Shown: positions 28,140-36,499, numbered from the stretch's first letter. The stretch: DNA of 64,000 bases from Novosphingobium ginsenosidimutans (GCF_007954425.1 NZ_CP042345.1:930001-994000); one strand, 5' to 3'. The notes: generated from the letters alone by a model not told the origin. A program made the numbers and translations.

Positions 28140-29353
28140 GCCGCTTCGATCCGGACCGGCATTGATGTGAAGCCGTGCAGGAACGGGCTGGGCAGGCGGC
28201 TCGCCTCACCCTGCGGCACGATCCGCCAGTTGCGGCTGGCCATTTCACTGATCAGCGTGGCGAGCTGGCTTTCGGCCAGCCGCGCGCCGACGCAGCGGTG
28301 GATCCCGTGGCCGAAGCCAAGGTGCCGCCGCGCATTCTCGCGGCCCACATCGAACCGCTCGGCATCGGCAAAGACGCGCTCATCGCGGTTGGCGCTGATG
28401 TACCACATGACGATCTTCTCACCCGCGCGGATCGTCTGCCCGCCCAGTTCCGTGTCCGCCAGCGCGGTGCGGCGCATGTGCGTGACCGGGCTCTGCCAGC
28501 GGATGATTTCCTGCGCGGCGTTGGGAACCAGGGAAGGATCGGCGCGGAGCCGCTCCAGCTCCTCCGGATACCTGTGAAACGCCTCGACCAGCGCCGACAT
28601 CGAATTGCGGGTCGTGTCGTTCCCGCCGACGATCAGCAGGGCAATATTGGCGATCCGCTCCATCGGCTCCATGTGGCCCATGGCTTCGGAATGAACCATC
28701 CGGCTGAGCAGGTCGTCGGTCGGCGGCTTGGCGCGGCGGTCTTCCAGCTCCCGGTCAAAGCGGGCCAGCATCTCGCCCATCTGGGCAAGGAACTGCATGC
28801 GGTATTCCTCGGTCAGGTTCTCGGCCGAAACGCCGCTGGCCCAGTCTGACCAGCGCTTGATGTCGCGCCATTCCTCGAACGGCATGTCGAACAGGATGCA
28901 CAGCATCCCCAGCGTCTGGGGGATCGAGACCCGCTCGACCCAGTCAAAGGTTTCCCCGATCGGCAAGCCATCGAGCAATTGCTGCGTCCGCGCCTTCACC
29001 TGGCCATCCAGTTTTTGCATCTGGCTGGGCGAGAAGGCCGGGGCGATCACCCGGCGCTGGGCGGTGTGGATCGGCGGGTCCTGGGCGATGAAGTTGGGAA
29101 AACCTTCGCCGTTGACCGATTCCGCGATGGTGATGTTGCCCATATCCCAGCGACTGGAAAAGACATCGTGGCGCAGCTCGGTCTCCTGGACCAGCTCGTG
29201 CGTGACGACCGACCAATAGGGGCCAAACGGACTGTCCGGCCGCCAGGAAATCGGCATTTCGCGGCGCAAGTGCGCAAAGGGCTCGCGCCAGGTATCGTGC
29301 ACGTAAATCCCGGTTTCGCTGACGTCATAGGGATTAATCGGGCGGTCAGTCAT
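28136..29353 (-). CDS. Cytochrome P450
   Basis: A 405-residue soluble bacterial P450 starting MTDRPINPYDVSETGIYVHD. The I-helix oxygen-binding motif is ALLIVGGNDTTRNSMSALVE, ExxR occurs as a Glu-Glu-Ile-Ile-Arg-type helix (AAQEIIRWQSP), and the haem-binding loop is FGHGIHRCVGARLAESQL with the axial Cys. It needs a separate ferredoxin and reductase, which are not encoded nearby. It follows the FMO gene with almost no gap. The substrate is probably a lipid, steroid or terpenoid by analogy, not read from sequence. Confidence 0.95.
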   Translation of the reverse strand: MTDRPINPYDVSETGIYVHDTWREPFAHLRREMPISWRPDSPFGPYWSVVTHELVQETELRHDVFSSRWDMGNITIAESVNGEGFPNFIAQDPPIHTAQRRVIAPAFSPSQMQKLDGQVKARTQQLLDGLPIGETFDWVERVSIPQTLGMLCILFDMPFEEWRDIKRWSDWASGVSAENLTEEYRMQFLAQMGEMLARFDRELEDRRAKPPTDDLLSRMVHSEAMGHMEPMERIANIALLIVGGNDTTRNSMSALVEAFHRYPEELERLRADPSLVPNAAQEIIRWQSPVTHMRRTALADTELGGQTIRAGEKIVMWYISANRDERVFADAERFDVGRENARRHLGFGHGIHRCVGARLAESQLATLISEMASRNWRIVPQGEASRLPSPFLHGFTSMPVRIEAA

Positions 29354-29354
29354 C

Positions 29355-30728
29355 TCAGGCCGTCTCCATTTGGCGGCTGTGCACCGGCAGCGCGTTGCCC
29401 GCCGCTGATGCACGCTTGGCGCCGCGCTCCAGCTCCTTCTTCAGCGCGCGGACATAGTGATCGAAGTCGAGCTGAATCGTGTGCCGCCGCGCGGCATAGT
29501 AATGACCGGTGTAGTAGTCTTCATCGTCCTTGATGATCCGTTCCATCTCGGCCGGACCGGGCGGCAGATACTGTCCGGCCAGGTAGGCCCCGACCAGCTT
29601 GGACTGCTGCTCGGCAAAGTTGACCAGCGTCGGCAGCGGCTGGGCCAGGCCCATGTAGAACAGATCCGGCACCCCCGGCTTCATGATCCGCTTGTAGAGC
29701 GGCGGCGGGCGGTTGTCCGAATCCGCTGTGAAGGCCGGGTCCTTGAAGAAGGGGAAGCTGATGTCATAGCCGGTTGCCCAGATGATCACGTCGATCTGCT
29801 CACGCGTGCCGTCGGTGAAGACCACGCCGTCGCCATCGAGCCGCTCGATCCCCGGCCGCACGACGATATCGCCCGATCCGGCGCGCAGCAGGAATTCGCC
29901 CGAGACGGTGCCGTGGCTCTCGAACGGCTCGATCTCGGGCTCGGGCAGGCCATAGTCGCTCATCTTGCCGACCGCCTTGCGGATCATCTTGCCGCCCAGC
30001 CACTGCCGCATCGCCTTGGGCATCCAGGCCGGGGCCGGGTTCTTGTCGATCGGCTGCCCGCCCAGGTACTTCGGGAAGATCCAGACGCCGCGGCGGGCCG
30101 ATACGAACAACCGCCCGGCCATCGGCCGCTGCGACAGTTCGCTGGCAATATCCATCGCGCTGTTGCCAAGCCCGACCACCAGCACCCGCTTGCCGATGCA
30201 ATCGACCGGTTCGAACGGGGTGCGGTAATTGTGGCTGTGGAGCTGCGCGCCATCGAAGTGACCGGGGTATTCCGGAATCCGCGCCGCCCAGTGGTGGCCA
30301 TTGGCGACGCACAGCGCATCGTAATGCATCATCTCACCGGTTGAGAGCGTGATCCGCCATCCCCCCTCGGCCATTCGCTCGGCGCTTTCCACCCGCGTGT
30401 TGAAGCGGATGTGGCGGCGCAGGTCAAAGTGATCGACGTAATCATGGAAGTACTGCAGCAGCAGCGAATGGTGCGGATAGTCGGGCCATTCGGCCGGCAC
30501 CGGATAGTCTTCGAAAGCCAGCCGCCACTTCGACGTATCGATGTGCAGGCTCTGGTAGCAGGCGCTCATCCCGTTGGGGTTGTTATAGTACCAGGTGCCG
30601 CCGATATCGTCCGACGCCTCATAGACGTCGAACGGAATGCCATAGTCCTGCAGCCGCTTGGCCGTGGTAAATCCGGAACACCCCGCGCCAATGATGCAGA
30701 CCCGGGGCAGTGCGCGCGCTTCAGCCAT
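29355..30728 (-). CDS. Flavin-containing monooxygenase
   Basis: A 457-residue FAD/NADPH monooxygenase. FAD-binding GxGxxG is VCIIGAGCSGFTTAKRL near residue 10, with DIGGTWYY following; the NADPH-binding motif is VLVVGLGNSAMDIASELS near residue 178; WATGYDISFPFF is the late FATGY-type signature. The family oxygenates soft nucleophiles or performs Baeyer-Villiger reactions. It is the first gene of a five-gene minus-strand operon, preceded by a 171-bp gap that must hold the promoter. Confidence 0.94.
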   Translation of the reverse strand: MAEARALPRVCIIGAGCSGFTTAKRLQDYGIPFDVYEASDDIGGTWYYNNPNGMSACYQSLHIDTSKWRLAFEDYPVPAEWPDYPHHSLLLQYFHDYVDHFDLRRHIRFNTRVESAERMAEGGWRITLSTGEMMHYDALCVANGHHWAARIPEYPGHFDGAQLHSHNYRTPFEPVDCIGKRVLVVGLGNSAMDIASELSQRPMAGRLFVSARRGVWIFPKYLGGQPIDKNPAPAWMPKAMRQWLGGKMIRKAVGKMSDYGLPEPEIEPFESHGTVSGEFLLRAGSGDIVVRPGIERLDGDGVVFTDGTREQIDVIIWATGYDISFPFFKDPAFTADSDNRPPPLYKRIMKPGVPDLFYMGLAQPLPTLVNFAEQQSKLVGAYLAGQYLPPGPAEMERIIKDDEDYYTGHYYAARRHTIQLDFDHYVRALKKELERGAKRASAAGNALPVHSRQMETA

Positions 30729-30899
30729 TTATGCCTCTCTCGATGGGCCTCTGCGGGCCCTGGCGGGGAGTATGTTTAAGCGCGCGATTAAAGTCCAGCG
30801 GCCATTTGATTGATCTGGCGCAAAGCGCTTGTCCGCAGGCGCGGCTAGATCAGCCTTGGGGAAGTCCCGGCACAGGGACGGCAATGGAGAGCGGCCCGC

Positions 30900-31301
30900 A
30901 TGAACGAAACCTTCGATCCCACCGCCTGGTCCGGGCTGGTCCTTGGCATGACTGCGCTGTTCGCCGGCATCGGCGCGCTGCGCAAACCGGGCGCCTGGCG
31001 CACCATGCTGGAAGAGGTCGAAAAATCGCCCGCGCTGCAGTTCCTGTGCGGAATGCTGGAACTGGTGGTCGGCACGGTGGTCTATCTCATCAACCCGTGG
31101 GTCCCGGCCGATCTGCTGGCCTGCGTGATGAAAGGGATCGGCGGGCTGATGATGATCGAGGCCCTGGTGATCCTGAGCTTTGTCGACCTCTACAGCCAGT
31201 TCTGGCTCAAGAACCTGACCCACATGCACCGCGGCTGGGCCATGACTACCAGCCTGTTCGGGCTGGTGCTGGCAGTGCTGTCAGCGGCGCGCTTCCACTA
31301 G
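30900..31301 (+). CDS. Small integral membrane protein of unknown function
   Basis: A 133-residue protein with four hydrophobic segments (residues ~10-28, 47-66, 69-93, 110-130) and a conserved-looking FVDLYSQFWLKNLTHMHRGW loop. I do not recognise the family. It stands alone on the plus strand, between the FMO operon promoter and the convergent amidohydrolase gene, whose stop it overlaps by 4 bp. Start ATG 30900 is the only good one. Coding status rests on codon pattern and clean membrane topology. Confidence 0.7.
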   Translation: MNETFDPTAWSGLVLGMTALFAGIGALRKPGAWRTMLEEVEKSPALQFLCGMLELVVGTVVYLINPWVPADLLACVMKGIGGLMMIEALVILSFVDLYSQFWLKNLTHMHRGWAMTTSLFGLVLAVLSAARFH

Positions 31302-32998
31302 GCTTTCCAGCCGGGCCCTTTCACGAACCGGCCGGGGCGAGCATCGGTGTGTTCGCCGCTGCGCAGTACGGCTGTGCCATTGACCAGTACGTCGGAGACG
31401 CCGACTGCGTAGGAGTGCGGCTTGTCGTACGTCGCCGTGTCGGCGATCTTGGCGGGATCGAACACCACCACGTCTGCGGCATAGCCCGCCGCCAGCCGCC
31501 CACGCCCGCGGATGCCGGCCTGCTGGGCGGGGAGCGAGGTCAGGCGGCGGATCCCTTCGGCCAGGCCAATCACCTGCTCATCGCGGATATACTTGCCCAG
31601 GAACCGCGCGACATTGCCATAGGCGCGCGGGTGGGTGTTCTTGAGCAGGAACTTGCCTTCGGGTGCCATCGATCCGGCATCCGAGCCGAGCATGGTCCAG
31701 GGCCAGCGGATGTTCTTCTTGATGTTCTCCTCGCTCATCAGGAAGAAGGCAGCGTCGACGCGGCTGTCATCCTCGATCACCAGGTCGATGATCGTGTCTT
31801 CCGGGCTGGTCCCGCGCATGGCTGCCACCTGGGCCAGGGTCTTGCCGGTCAACGGCTTGAGCGCCGGGTTCTTGAAACCGATCAGCAGCACCCCCTCGGG
31901 TGAGCCAGTGTTGTGGAGCAGGTTCTCCCACCCCTGCGGCACGCCGCGCATCTCGGCCAGCACCCGTGCCCGGATCACCGGGTCCTTGAGCCGCGCCACC
32001 CAGGCATCGTGCCCGCCCTGCTGCACCCACAGCGGCATCGTGGCATAAAGCCCGGTCGAGCCGGCGGTATAGGTATAAAGGTTGGCCGAAACGTCGATCC
32101 CGGCCTGCCGCGCGGCGTCGAGCTTGGCCAGGGCGAGGTCGGCCTTGTGCCAGTTCTCCTTCCCCGCCGGCTTGATGTGATAGATCTGCACCCGCGCCCT
32201 GGCCCGCCGCCCGATCTCCAGCAGTTCGTCGATCGATTCGAGGTAGCGCTCCGCCTCGCTGCGCATATGGCTGATATAGCTGCCGCCGCTCTCTGCTGCT
32301 GCCGCGGTCAGCGCGACCAGCTCGTCGGTGTTGGCGAAGTTGCCCGGGGCATAGATCAGCGAAGAGCCGATCCCCAGCGCCCCGGCGCGCATTTCCATCC
32401 GCACCAGGTCCTGCATCCGGCGCAGCTGTTCGGGCGTGGCGCGAACATCGTCATAGCCGACTTCGTGCATCCTGAGCGTCGTCGCCCCGACGAAGGAGGC
32501 AACGTTGCACGAGACCCCCTTCGCCTCCATGAAATTCAGATACTGGCCGAGCGTGGTCCAGCCGATGTCGTACTTGATATCGCCCTGCTCGCGCCGCTCG
32601 CGCGCCTTCATTTCGGCGGTCAGCGGCCCCATTGACCAGCCTTCGCCCAGCACTTCCAGTGTCACGCCCTGGCGAATGTCGCTCTGCGAGCGGCCGTCCT
32701 CGATCAGACTGTCGGTGGCCCAGGACAGCATGTTGATGAAGCCGGGGGCGACGGCCTGCCCCTTGGCGTCAATCTCCAGCGCGCCGCGCGCGGCGGAGAG
32801 GTTGCCGATGGCTGCGATCTTGTCGCCAATGATGCCCAGATCCGCCTCGCGCCCTGCGCCGCCCAGGCCATCGAACACCGTCCCGCCGCGCACGATCGTG
32901 TCGTAACGGCCTGACTTTCGCGCCTCGGCAATCGCGGGCGAGACGGCTAGGGCGGCGAGGCCGGCGGTGAAAGCGCGGCGGGTGGCGGTGAGCGTCAT
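31298..32998 (-). CDS. Exported N-acyl-D-amino-acid deacylase-family protein lacking the HxH motif
   Basis: A 566-residue amidohydrolase with a Tat-like leader (TRRAFTAGLAALAVSPAIA). It keeps downstream D-aminoacylase positions: SYISHMRSE and QIYHIKPAG (His ligands), LGSDAG (Asp), and the C-terminal AAGYAADVVVFDP. At residues 85-97, where the family normally has a metal-binding His-x-His/Asp after GFID, the sequence is PGFINMLSWATDS with no His. I recall this INMLSW variant from other genomes, so it is probably a natural subfamily with altered metal binding rather than a broken gene. Substrate is unknown. Confidence 0.85.
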   Translation of the reverse strand: MTLTATRRAFTAGLAALAVSPAIAEARKSGRYDTIVRGGTVFDGLGGAGREADLGIIGDKIAAIGNLSAARGALEIDAKGQAVAPGFINMLSWATDSLIEDGRSQSDIRQGVTLEVLGEGWSMGPLTAEMKARERREQGDIKYDIGWTTLGQYLNFMEAKGVSCNVASFVGATTLRMHEVGYDDVRATPEQLRRMQDLVRMEMRAGALGIGSSLIYAPGNFANTDELVALTAAAAESGGSYISHMRSEAERYLESIDELLEIGRRARARVQIYHIKPAGKENWHKADLALAKLDAARQAGIDVSANLYTYTAGSTGLYATMPLWVQQGGHDAWVARLKDPVIRARVLAEMRGVPQGWENLLHNTGSPEGVLLIGFKNPALKPLTGKTLAQVAAMRGTSPEDTIIDLVIEDDSRVDAAFFLMSEENIKKNIRWPWTMLGSDAGSMAPEGKFLLKNTHPRAYGNVARFLGKYIRDEQVIGLAEGIRRLTSLPAQQAGIRGRGRLAAGYAADVVVFDPAKIADTATYDKPHSYAVGVSDVLVNGTAVLRSGEHTDARPGRFVKGPGWKA

Positions 32999-33042
32999 GG
33001 AACAGGACTATTCCCGCTCCATGACGTGCTGGCAAGCTGGCG

Positions 33043-33630
33043 TTATTGCGGCAGCTTTTGCGCCTGGTCGAGGTGGCCCGAGACCACGGTCACGGTCTTG
33101 CTGGCAAAGTCGCGCAACGGGCCCGGTGCCCCGGTGGCGGAGTAATCGCTCAGCAGCGCCTTGGCCGCTTCGTGCGCGGCGACCTGCTGCTGGACATAGA
33201 CCTTGTCGAAATCGGCCCCGGCATTGCGCAAGGCATCAAGATCGACGCGTTGCGCGGCAGTCAGTTGTCCGCTGGCCAGAACCGAGGGCGACGCGCCCAG
33301 CGCAGCCCTCTTGAGGTCTGCGGTCGACTGGGTGTGATGATCGATCATCATCGCCGCGAAGTCCTTCACCGCCTTGCTGGTGGCCTTGGTCTGGGCAAGC
33401 TGCGAACTCTGTATTTCAAAGGCATCGCTGGCGGCAACCGTATCGACGAACTGCTGGTTGCTCCCGGCCATCGCCGATTCCTGATTGGTGCCGGTCGCGG
33501 CGCCGGCCCCGGCAGCCATGTCGCCAGTTACGGCGGCGTCAGACGTAGCCGTGCCGGCGGGTTCATCGGAGTTCGAGCCGCAGGCGGAAAGCGCCAGGCT
33601 CGCAGCGGAAAGCAGGATGATGGTGCGCAT
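33043..33630 (-). CDS. DUF4142-family lipoprotein
   Basis: A 195-residue protein with a lipoprotein signal (MRTIILLSAASLALSAC, Cys at residue 17), a Ser/Thr/Gly-rich spacer to about residue 55, and a DUF4142 helical ferritin-like domain: FVDTVAASDAFEIQSSQLA, then FAAMMIDHHTQSTADLKRAA. The paired H-H and acidic residues are typical of the fold, which in related DUF305/DUF4142 proteins may bind metal. Outer-membrane location is likely because the residue after Cys is Gly. Function is not established. Confidence 0.9.
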   Translation of the reverse strand: MRTIILLSAASLALSACGSNSDEPAGTATSDAAVTGDMAAGAGAATGTNQESAMAGSNQQFVDTVAASDAFEIQSSQLAQTKATSKAVKDFAAMMIDHHTQSTADLKRAALGASPSVLASGQLTAAQRVDLDALRNAGADFDKVYVQQQVAAHEAAKALLSDYSATGAPGPLRDFASKTVTVVSGHLDQAQKLPQ

Positions 33631-33663
33631 GGGTTGGCGGCCTTTCGGTAAATTGACCGGCGA

Positions 33664-34311
33664 TTAACCGCCGCCACCGCCCCCCGCCCCGGAAGGCTTG
33701 CTCATATGCGACGAATAGGGCGCGATCAGCGTTGCGGCGCGGTCCCAGCCACCAACCAGCCAGCTATGCGTTGCTGCCGGATCAGGCGGCAGGATCACCG
33801 GCATCCGCTCCACCCCCGCTTCGCGCAGTACGGCGTTGGCCGGACAGGTCAGCAGCGCGAAGGAGGCGACCTCGCTGTCCTTCCACACCCCGGCCATCGC
33901 GCAGAGCGGTTGGTCGGCGCAGGATAGCCAGACCTGGCGGCGCTTGCCGGTGGTGGGATCGGTCCCGCCCCACAGCATGACGGCGGTGGCCGGCACCAGG
34001 CAGCGGAACTCGCTGTTGCGCAGGTTGCCGATCCAGAACGGCGAATCCGGATTGCGCACGGTCAGGACGGAGCGGCCCGGGTCGCCGGCCGAGGGTGGCG
34101 GCGGTACGCCCCACAGGCGCGGCACCAGCCGCCGCTCGGCCACCCCCGATGGGCGCGGGCCGGCGATGAACTCCCGCCCTGCCGTCACCACCGGAGCGAA
34201 GCTGCCGGGGGAGACGGAACCGCCCGCCCACGGGTCTTCGGCCGCCGCGCGGGCCCCGAACCGGGCAGCAATCTCTCTCGCAGTGGCATCAAGGCGATAA
34301 AGCACGGTCAT
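33664..34311 (-). CDS. SRAP-domain (YedK/HMCES-like) homologue without the expected catalytic residues
   Basis: A 215-residue protein with the SRAP core: RLVPRLWGVPPP, FRCLVPATAVMLWGG, AMAGVWKD, SFALLTCPAN and ERMPVILPPD. Normal SRAP proteins begin Met-Cys and use Cys2 to cross-link abasic sites in single-stranded DNA, with a Glu (in GFYEW) and a His (in IH-x-RMP). Here the N-terminus is MTVLYRL, the Glu site reads AVMLW and the His site reads GVERMP, so all three are absent. It ends in a Gly-rich tail. The ATG at 34311 is well defined, so the missing Cys is not a start-site error. Confidence 0.8.
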   Translation of the reverse strand: MTVLYRLDATAREIAARFGARAAAEDPWAGGSVSPGSFAPVVTAGREFIAGPRPSGVAERRLVPRLWGVPPPPSAGDPGRSVLTVRNPDSPFWIGNLRNSEFRCLVPATAVMLWGGTDPTTGKRRQVWLSCADQPLCAMAGVWKDSEVASFALLTCPANAVLREAGVERMPVILPPDPAATHSWLVGGWDRAATLIAPYSSHMSKPSGAGGGGGG

Positions 34312-34385
34312 TGCTGGACTTTTCGTGCGGTGCTGACATAGTGCCCCGTGTGCCGCGGCAACAGCGGCCGGGTGGGGGGACTGCC

Positions 34386-34883
34386 ATGCTCAGCGAAAGG
34401 CGGCGGGGGCTGCTGGTATTCAACGGCATCGGACTGATCGCAATGGCGATCCTGTCGGGCTGGTTCTACTTCTTTTTCCTGTTGGGGGCGATCGATCTCT
34501 GGCCCTTTGTAACCGACGTACCGGTCAGCATCGGCGGTGATCGCCGCGCCTGGAACATGGCGCACCTGGAAGGGATCACCAACGGCACCATGCTGATCGC
34601 GATCGGCGCGGCCGGCAACTACATCCGGCTGGGTGAGCGCGCCCAGGCGGTGCTGTTCTGGGCCGCGCTGGCCTTTGGCTGGCTGTTCACCCTGCCGGCC
34701 ATCGCCAATGCCCTGTTCGGCACGCGCGGGCTGGAGTTTGGCGGCGGGCCCTTCCCCGGCGATGTCACGATTAACAACGTGATCTTCCTGTTTGGCTGGC
34801 CGGCGATGATCGGGGTGCATGTCTCAATCGTCCTGCTGCTGTGGGGCGCCTGGCAGCATCACCGTCAGGGAGCCGGCAAGTGA
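34386..34883 (+). CDS. Four-helix membrane protein, styrene-oxide-isomerase/hydroxylaminobenzene-mutase-like
   Basis: A 165-residue protein with four hydrophobic helices (residues ~10-34, 62-80, 85-107, 130-157). The segment WNMAHLEGITNGTMLIAIG contains His60 and Asn66 in the H-x5-N spacing that in styrene oxide isomerase supplies the haem-ligand His and a catalytic Asn (from memory). RGLEFGGGPFPGD also matches the isomerase's RGL-x-FG loop. The assignment is by motif, not by alignment. Its stop overlaps the GTG start of the metal-dependent hydrolase. It is divergent from the SRAP-like gene. Confidence 0.6.
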   Translation: MLSERRRGLLVFNGIGLIAMAILSGWFYFFFLLGAIDLWPFVTDVPVSIGGDRRAWNMAHLEGITNGTMLIAIGAAGNYIRLGERAQAVLFWAALAFGWLFTLPAIANALFGTRGLEFGGGPFPGDVTINNVIFLFGWPAMIGVHVSIVLLLWGAWQHHRQGAGK

Positions 34884-35740
34884 GCGCCCGCCCGGCCATC
34901 CTCGTGCGCCGCATTCCCTTTGCCTTTGACGAGGGGATCGACCCGGTCTGGCACCCCGGCCAGCCGGAATGGAGCCACATGGTCAACGGCGCCTCGCTCG
35001 CCATGCCCTATCTCGAACCGTTCCTGATCAAGACCGTGACCGAGGCGCTGAAACAGGTGCAGGACCCGGCACTCAAGGCCGATGTCCAGGCCTTCATCGG
35101 CCAGGAAGGCGTCCACTATCAAAGCCACCGCCGCTACAACGAGATCCTGAAGCAGACCTATCCCGAACTCGCCCAGACCGAGGCGGAGATGGACGCGGAC
35201 TACCGCCGCTTCCAGAAGCGCAGCCTGAAGTGGCGGCTGGCCTATACCGCCGGGTTCGAGACGATGACCATGGGCATAACTGAATGGCTGATCCGCCGGC
35301 GCAAGCCGCTGTTCGCGGGATCGGACAGCGCCATCGCCTCGCTGGTGCTGTGGCACATGGTCGAGGAGACCGAGCACAAGAATGTCGCCTGGGATCTCTA
35401 CAACCACCTCTATGGCGATTGGCTGGGCCGGACCTGGGGGCTGATCTGCGGCACCGTCCACGTCGCGCTGGCCAGCCGCAAGGGCTATGTCCGAATGCTG
35501 CGGCGCGACGGCCTGTGGCGGAATCCGCGCAGCCGGCTGCGGCTGTGGACCATGGTCGCGCGCTTCCTGCGCCACGCCTCGCCCGCCATGCTGCGCTCGC
35601 TGCTGCCGGGCTATCATCCGTCGAAGGCGCGCGATCCGGCCTGGGTGGCGCAATGGGCCGGGGCCTATGCCGACCTGCCCGAAGGGCGCATCCCGCTGCT
35701 CGACACGGCTGATCCGGAAATACCGGCGCGGTTCGCCTGA
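34880..35740 (+). CDS. Predicted metal-dependent hydrolase (PF10118 family)
   Basis: A 286-residue, largely helical protein. Conserved acidic and His positions of the diiron-like family are visible: AFIGQEGVHYQSHRRYNE and LWHMVEETEHKNVAWDLYNH, which place E-x-x-H motifs as in ferritin-like carboxylate-bridged centres. GTG start overlaps the preceding membrane-protein stop (GTGA), so the two are coupled. Family function is not established despite the hydrolase name; an oxygenase role is conceivable. Confidence 0.88.
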   Translation: MSARPAILVRRIPFAFDEGIDPVWHPGQPEWSHMVNGASLAMPYLEPFLIKTVTEALKQVQDPALKADVQAFIGQEGVHYQSHRRYNEILKQTYPELAQTEAEMDADYRRFQKRSLKWRLAYTAGFETMTMGITEWLIRRRKPLFAGSDSAIASLVLWHMVEETEHKNVAWDLYNHLYGDWLGRTWGLICGTVHVALASRKGYVRMLRRDGLWRNPRSRLRLWTMVARFLRHASPAMLRSLLPGYHPSKARDPAWVAQWAGAYADLPEGRIPLLDTADPEIPARFA

Positions 35741-35855
35741 TCGCCAGGCGGGACCATATCAGCCGGCCAGCGGCCCTTTCGAGAATACACTCGCCGCGAA
35801 CCAAAAGGGGTTGCACGCGCCGTGCAACCCCCAGGGATTGGCGCTAGGGCACCAG

Positions 35856-36371
35856 TCAGTTGCGCGGGCGCGTGGTGACGGTGCCGGCGGTGGCAACGGT
35901 TGTGCCATTCTGCTTAAGCTGGCTTCGCTGCGCCTGCGGCTGCATCCGGGCCTTCTGGACTGCCGGTAGCAGCAGACCGGCGCGGGGCTTGGCACCGGGG
36001 GCCTGCACCTCGCCAGCAGTCGCAACGGTGGTGCCGTTCTGCTTCAGCTTGGCGCGCTGCGATCTGGCCGGTTCGCGTACCTTCTGGACAGCGGGGAGCA
36101 GCAGTGCGGCCTGTGCTTCATGCTGCGGGGCCTGGACCTCGCCGGCCGTGGCGACAGTCGTGCCGTTCTGCTTGAGCTTGCCGCGCGTGGCCGCGTCCGG
36201 GCGCCCGTCACCGTTCACATCTCCGCTCGCCACCCAGATGCCCGAAGCGGTCTGGTTGGGAGCCTTGGCGCGGTCACCGGCTTGCGCCGCAGTTGCCGCC
36301 AGGGTCAGCGCGGCGAGGGTGGCAATTGACGCGGCTTGCAGCGCGGGTCGGATATAGTGGATCTTGCTCAT
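35856..36371 (-). CDS. Secreted protein with tandem 43-residue repeats
   Basis: A 171-residue protein with a signal peptide (residues 1-31, ending TAAQA), a short Asp/Gly-rich segment GDVNGDGRPDAATRG that looks like a dockerin/EF-hand-type calcium loop, and then 2.5 copies of a 43-residue repeat (65-107, 108-150, 151-171). Each repeat begins with K/Q-LKQNGTTVATAG, then EVQAP and a basic/hydrophobic part LLLPAVQK. I do not recognise the repeat. It is transcribed divergently from a TetR gene across a 160-bp region with three TCTAGA boxes, so that regulator probably controls it. Confidence 0.75.
   Translation of the reverse strand: MSKIHYIRPALQAASIATLAALTLAATAAQAGDRAKAPNQTASGIWVASGDVNGDGRPDAATRGKLKQNGTTVATAGEVQAPQHEAQAALLLPAVQKVREPARSQRAKLKQNGTTVATAGEVQAPGAKPRAGLLLPAVQKARMQPQAQRSQLKQNGTTVATAGTVTTRPRN
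35859..36179 (-). repeat. Coding tandem repeat, 129-bp period, 2.5 copies
   Basis: Unit 1 is 36179-36051, unit 2 is 36050-35922, and a half unit is 35921-35859. Each full unit encodes 43 residues with no insertion or deletion between copies. The first 13 residues are nearly invariant while the middle (for example QHEAQAA versus GAKPRAG) has diverged. Confidence 0.9.
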
Positions 36372-36462
36372 GGTCTGGTCCTCTCAGCTCTCTCACGTTG
36401 TTCTCCCGCCGGAGTCGTTTTTGCTCCGACGACGACTCGCCTCTAGCCTTTATTGGAGTGAT

Positions 36463-36499
36463 AGTCTAGAGTGTAAATCTAGATATAAAGTCTAGAGTG
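36463..36499. promoter_or_regulatory. Three TCTAGA boxes at exact 13-bp spacing, probable TetR operator
   Basis: TCTAGA occurs at 36465-36470, 36478-36483 and 36491-36496. The outer two sit in identical 11-bp blocks AGTCTAGAGTG (36463-36473, 36489-36499). The array is in the 160-bp gap between divergent genes, 35 bp upstream of the TetR start and about 90 bp from the repeat-protein start. An AT-rich TATAAAG at 36484-36490 overlaps it, so a bound repressor would cover a promoter. Confidence 0.65.
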
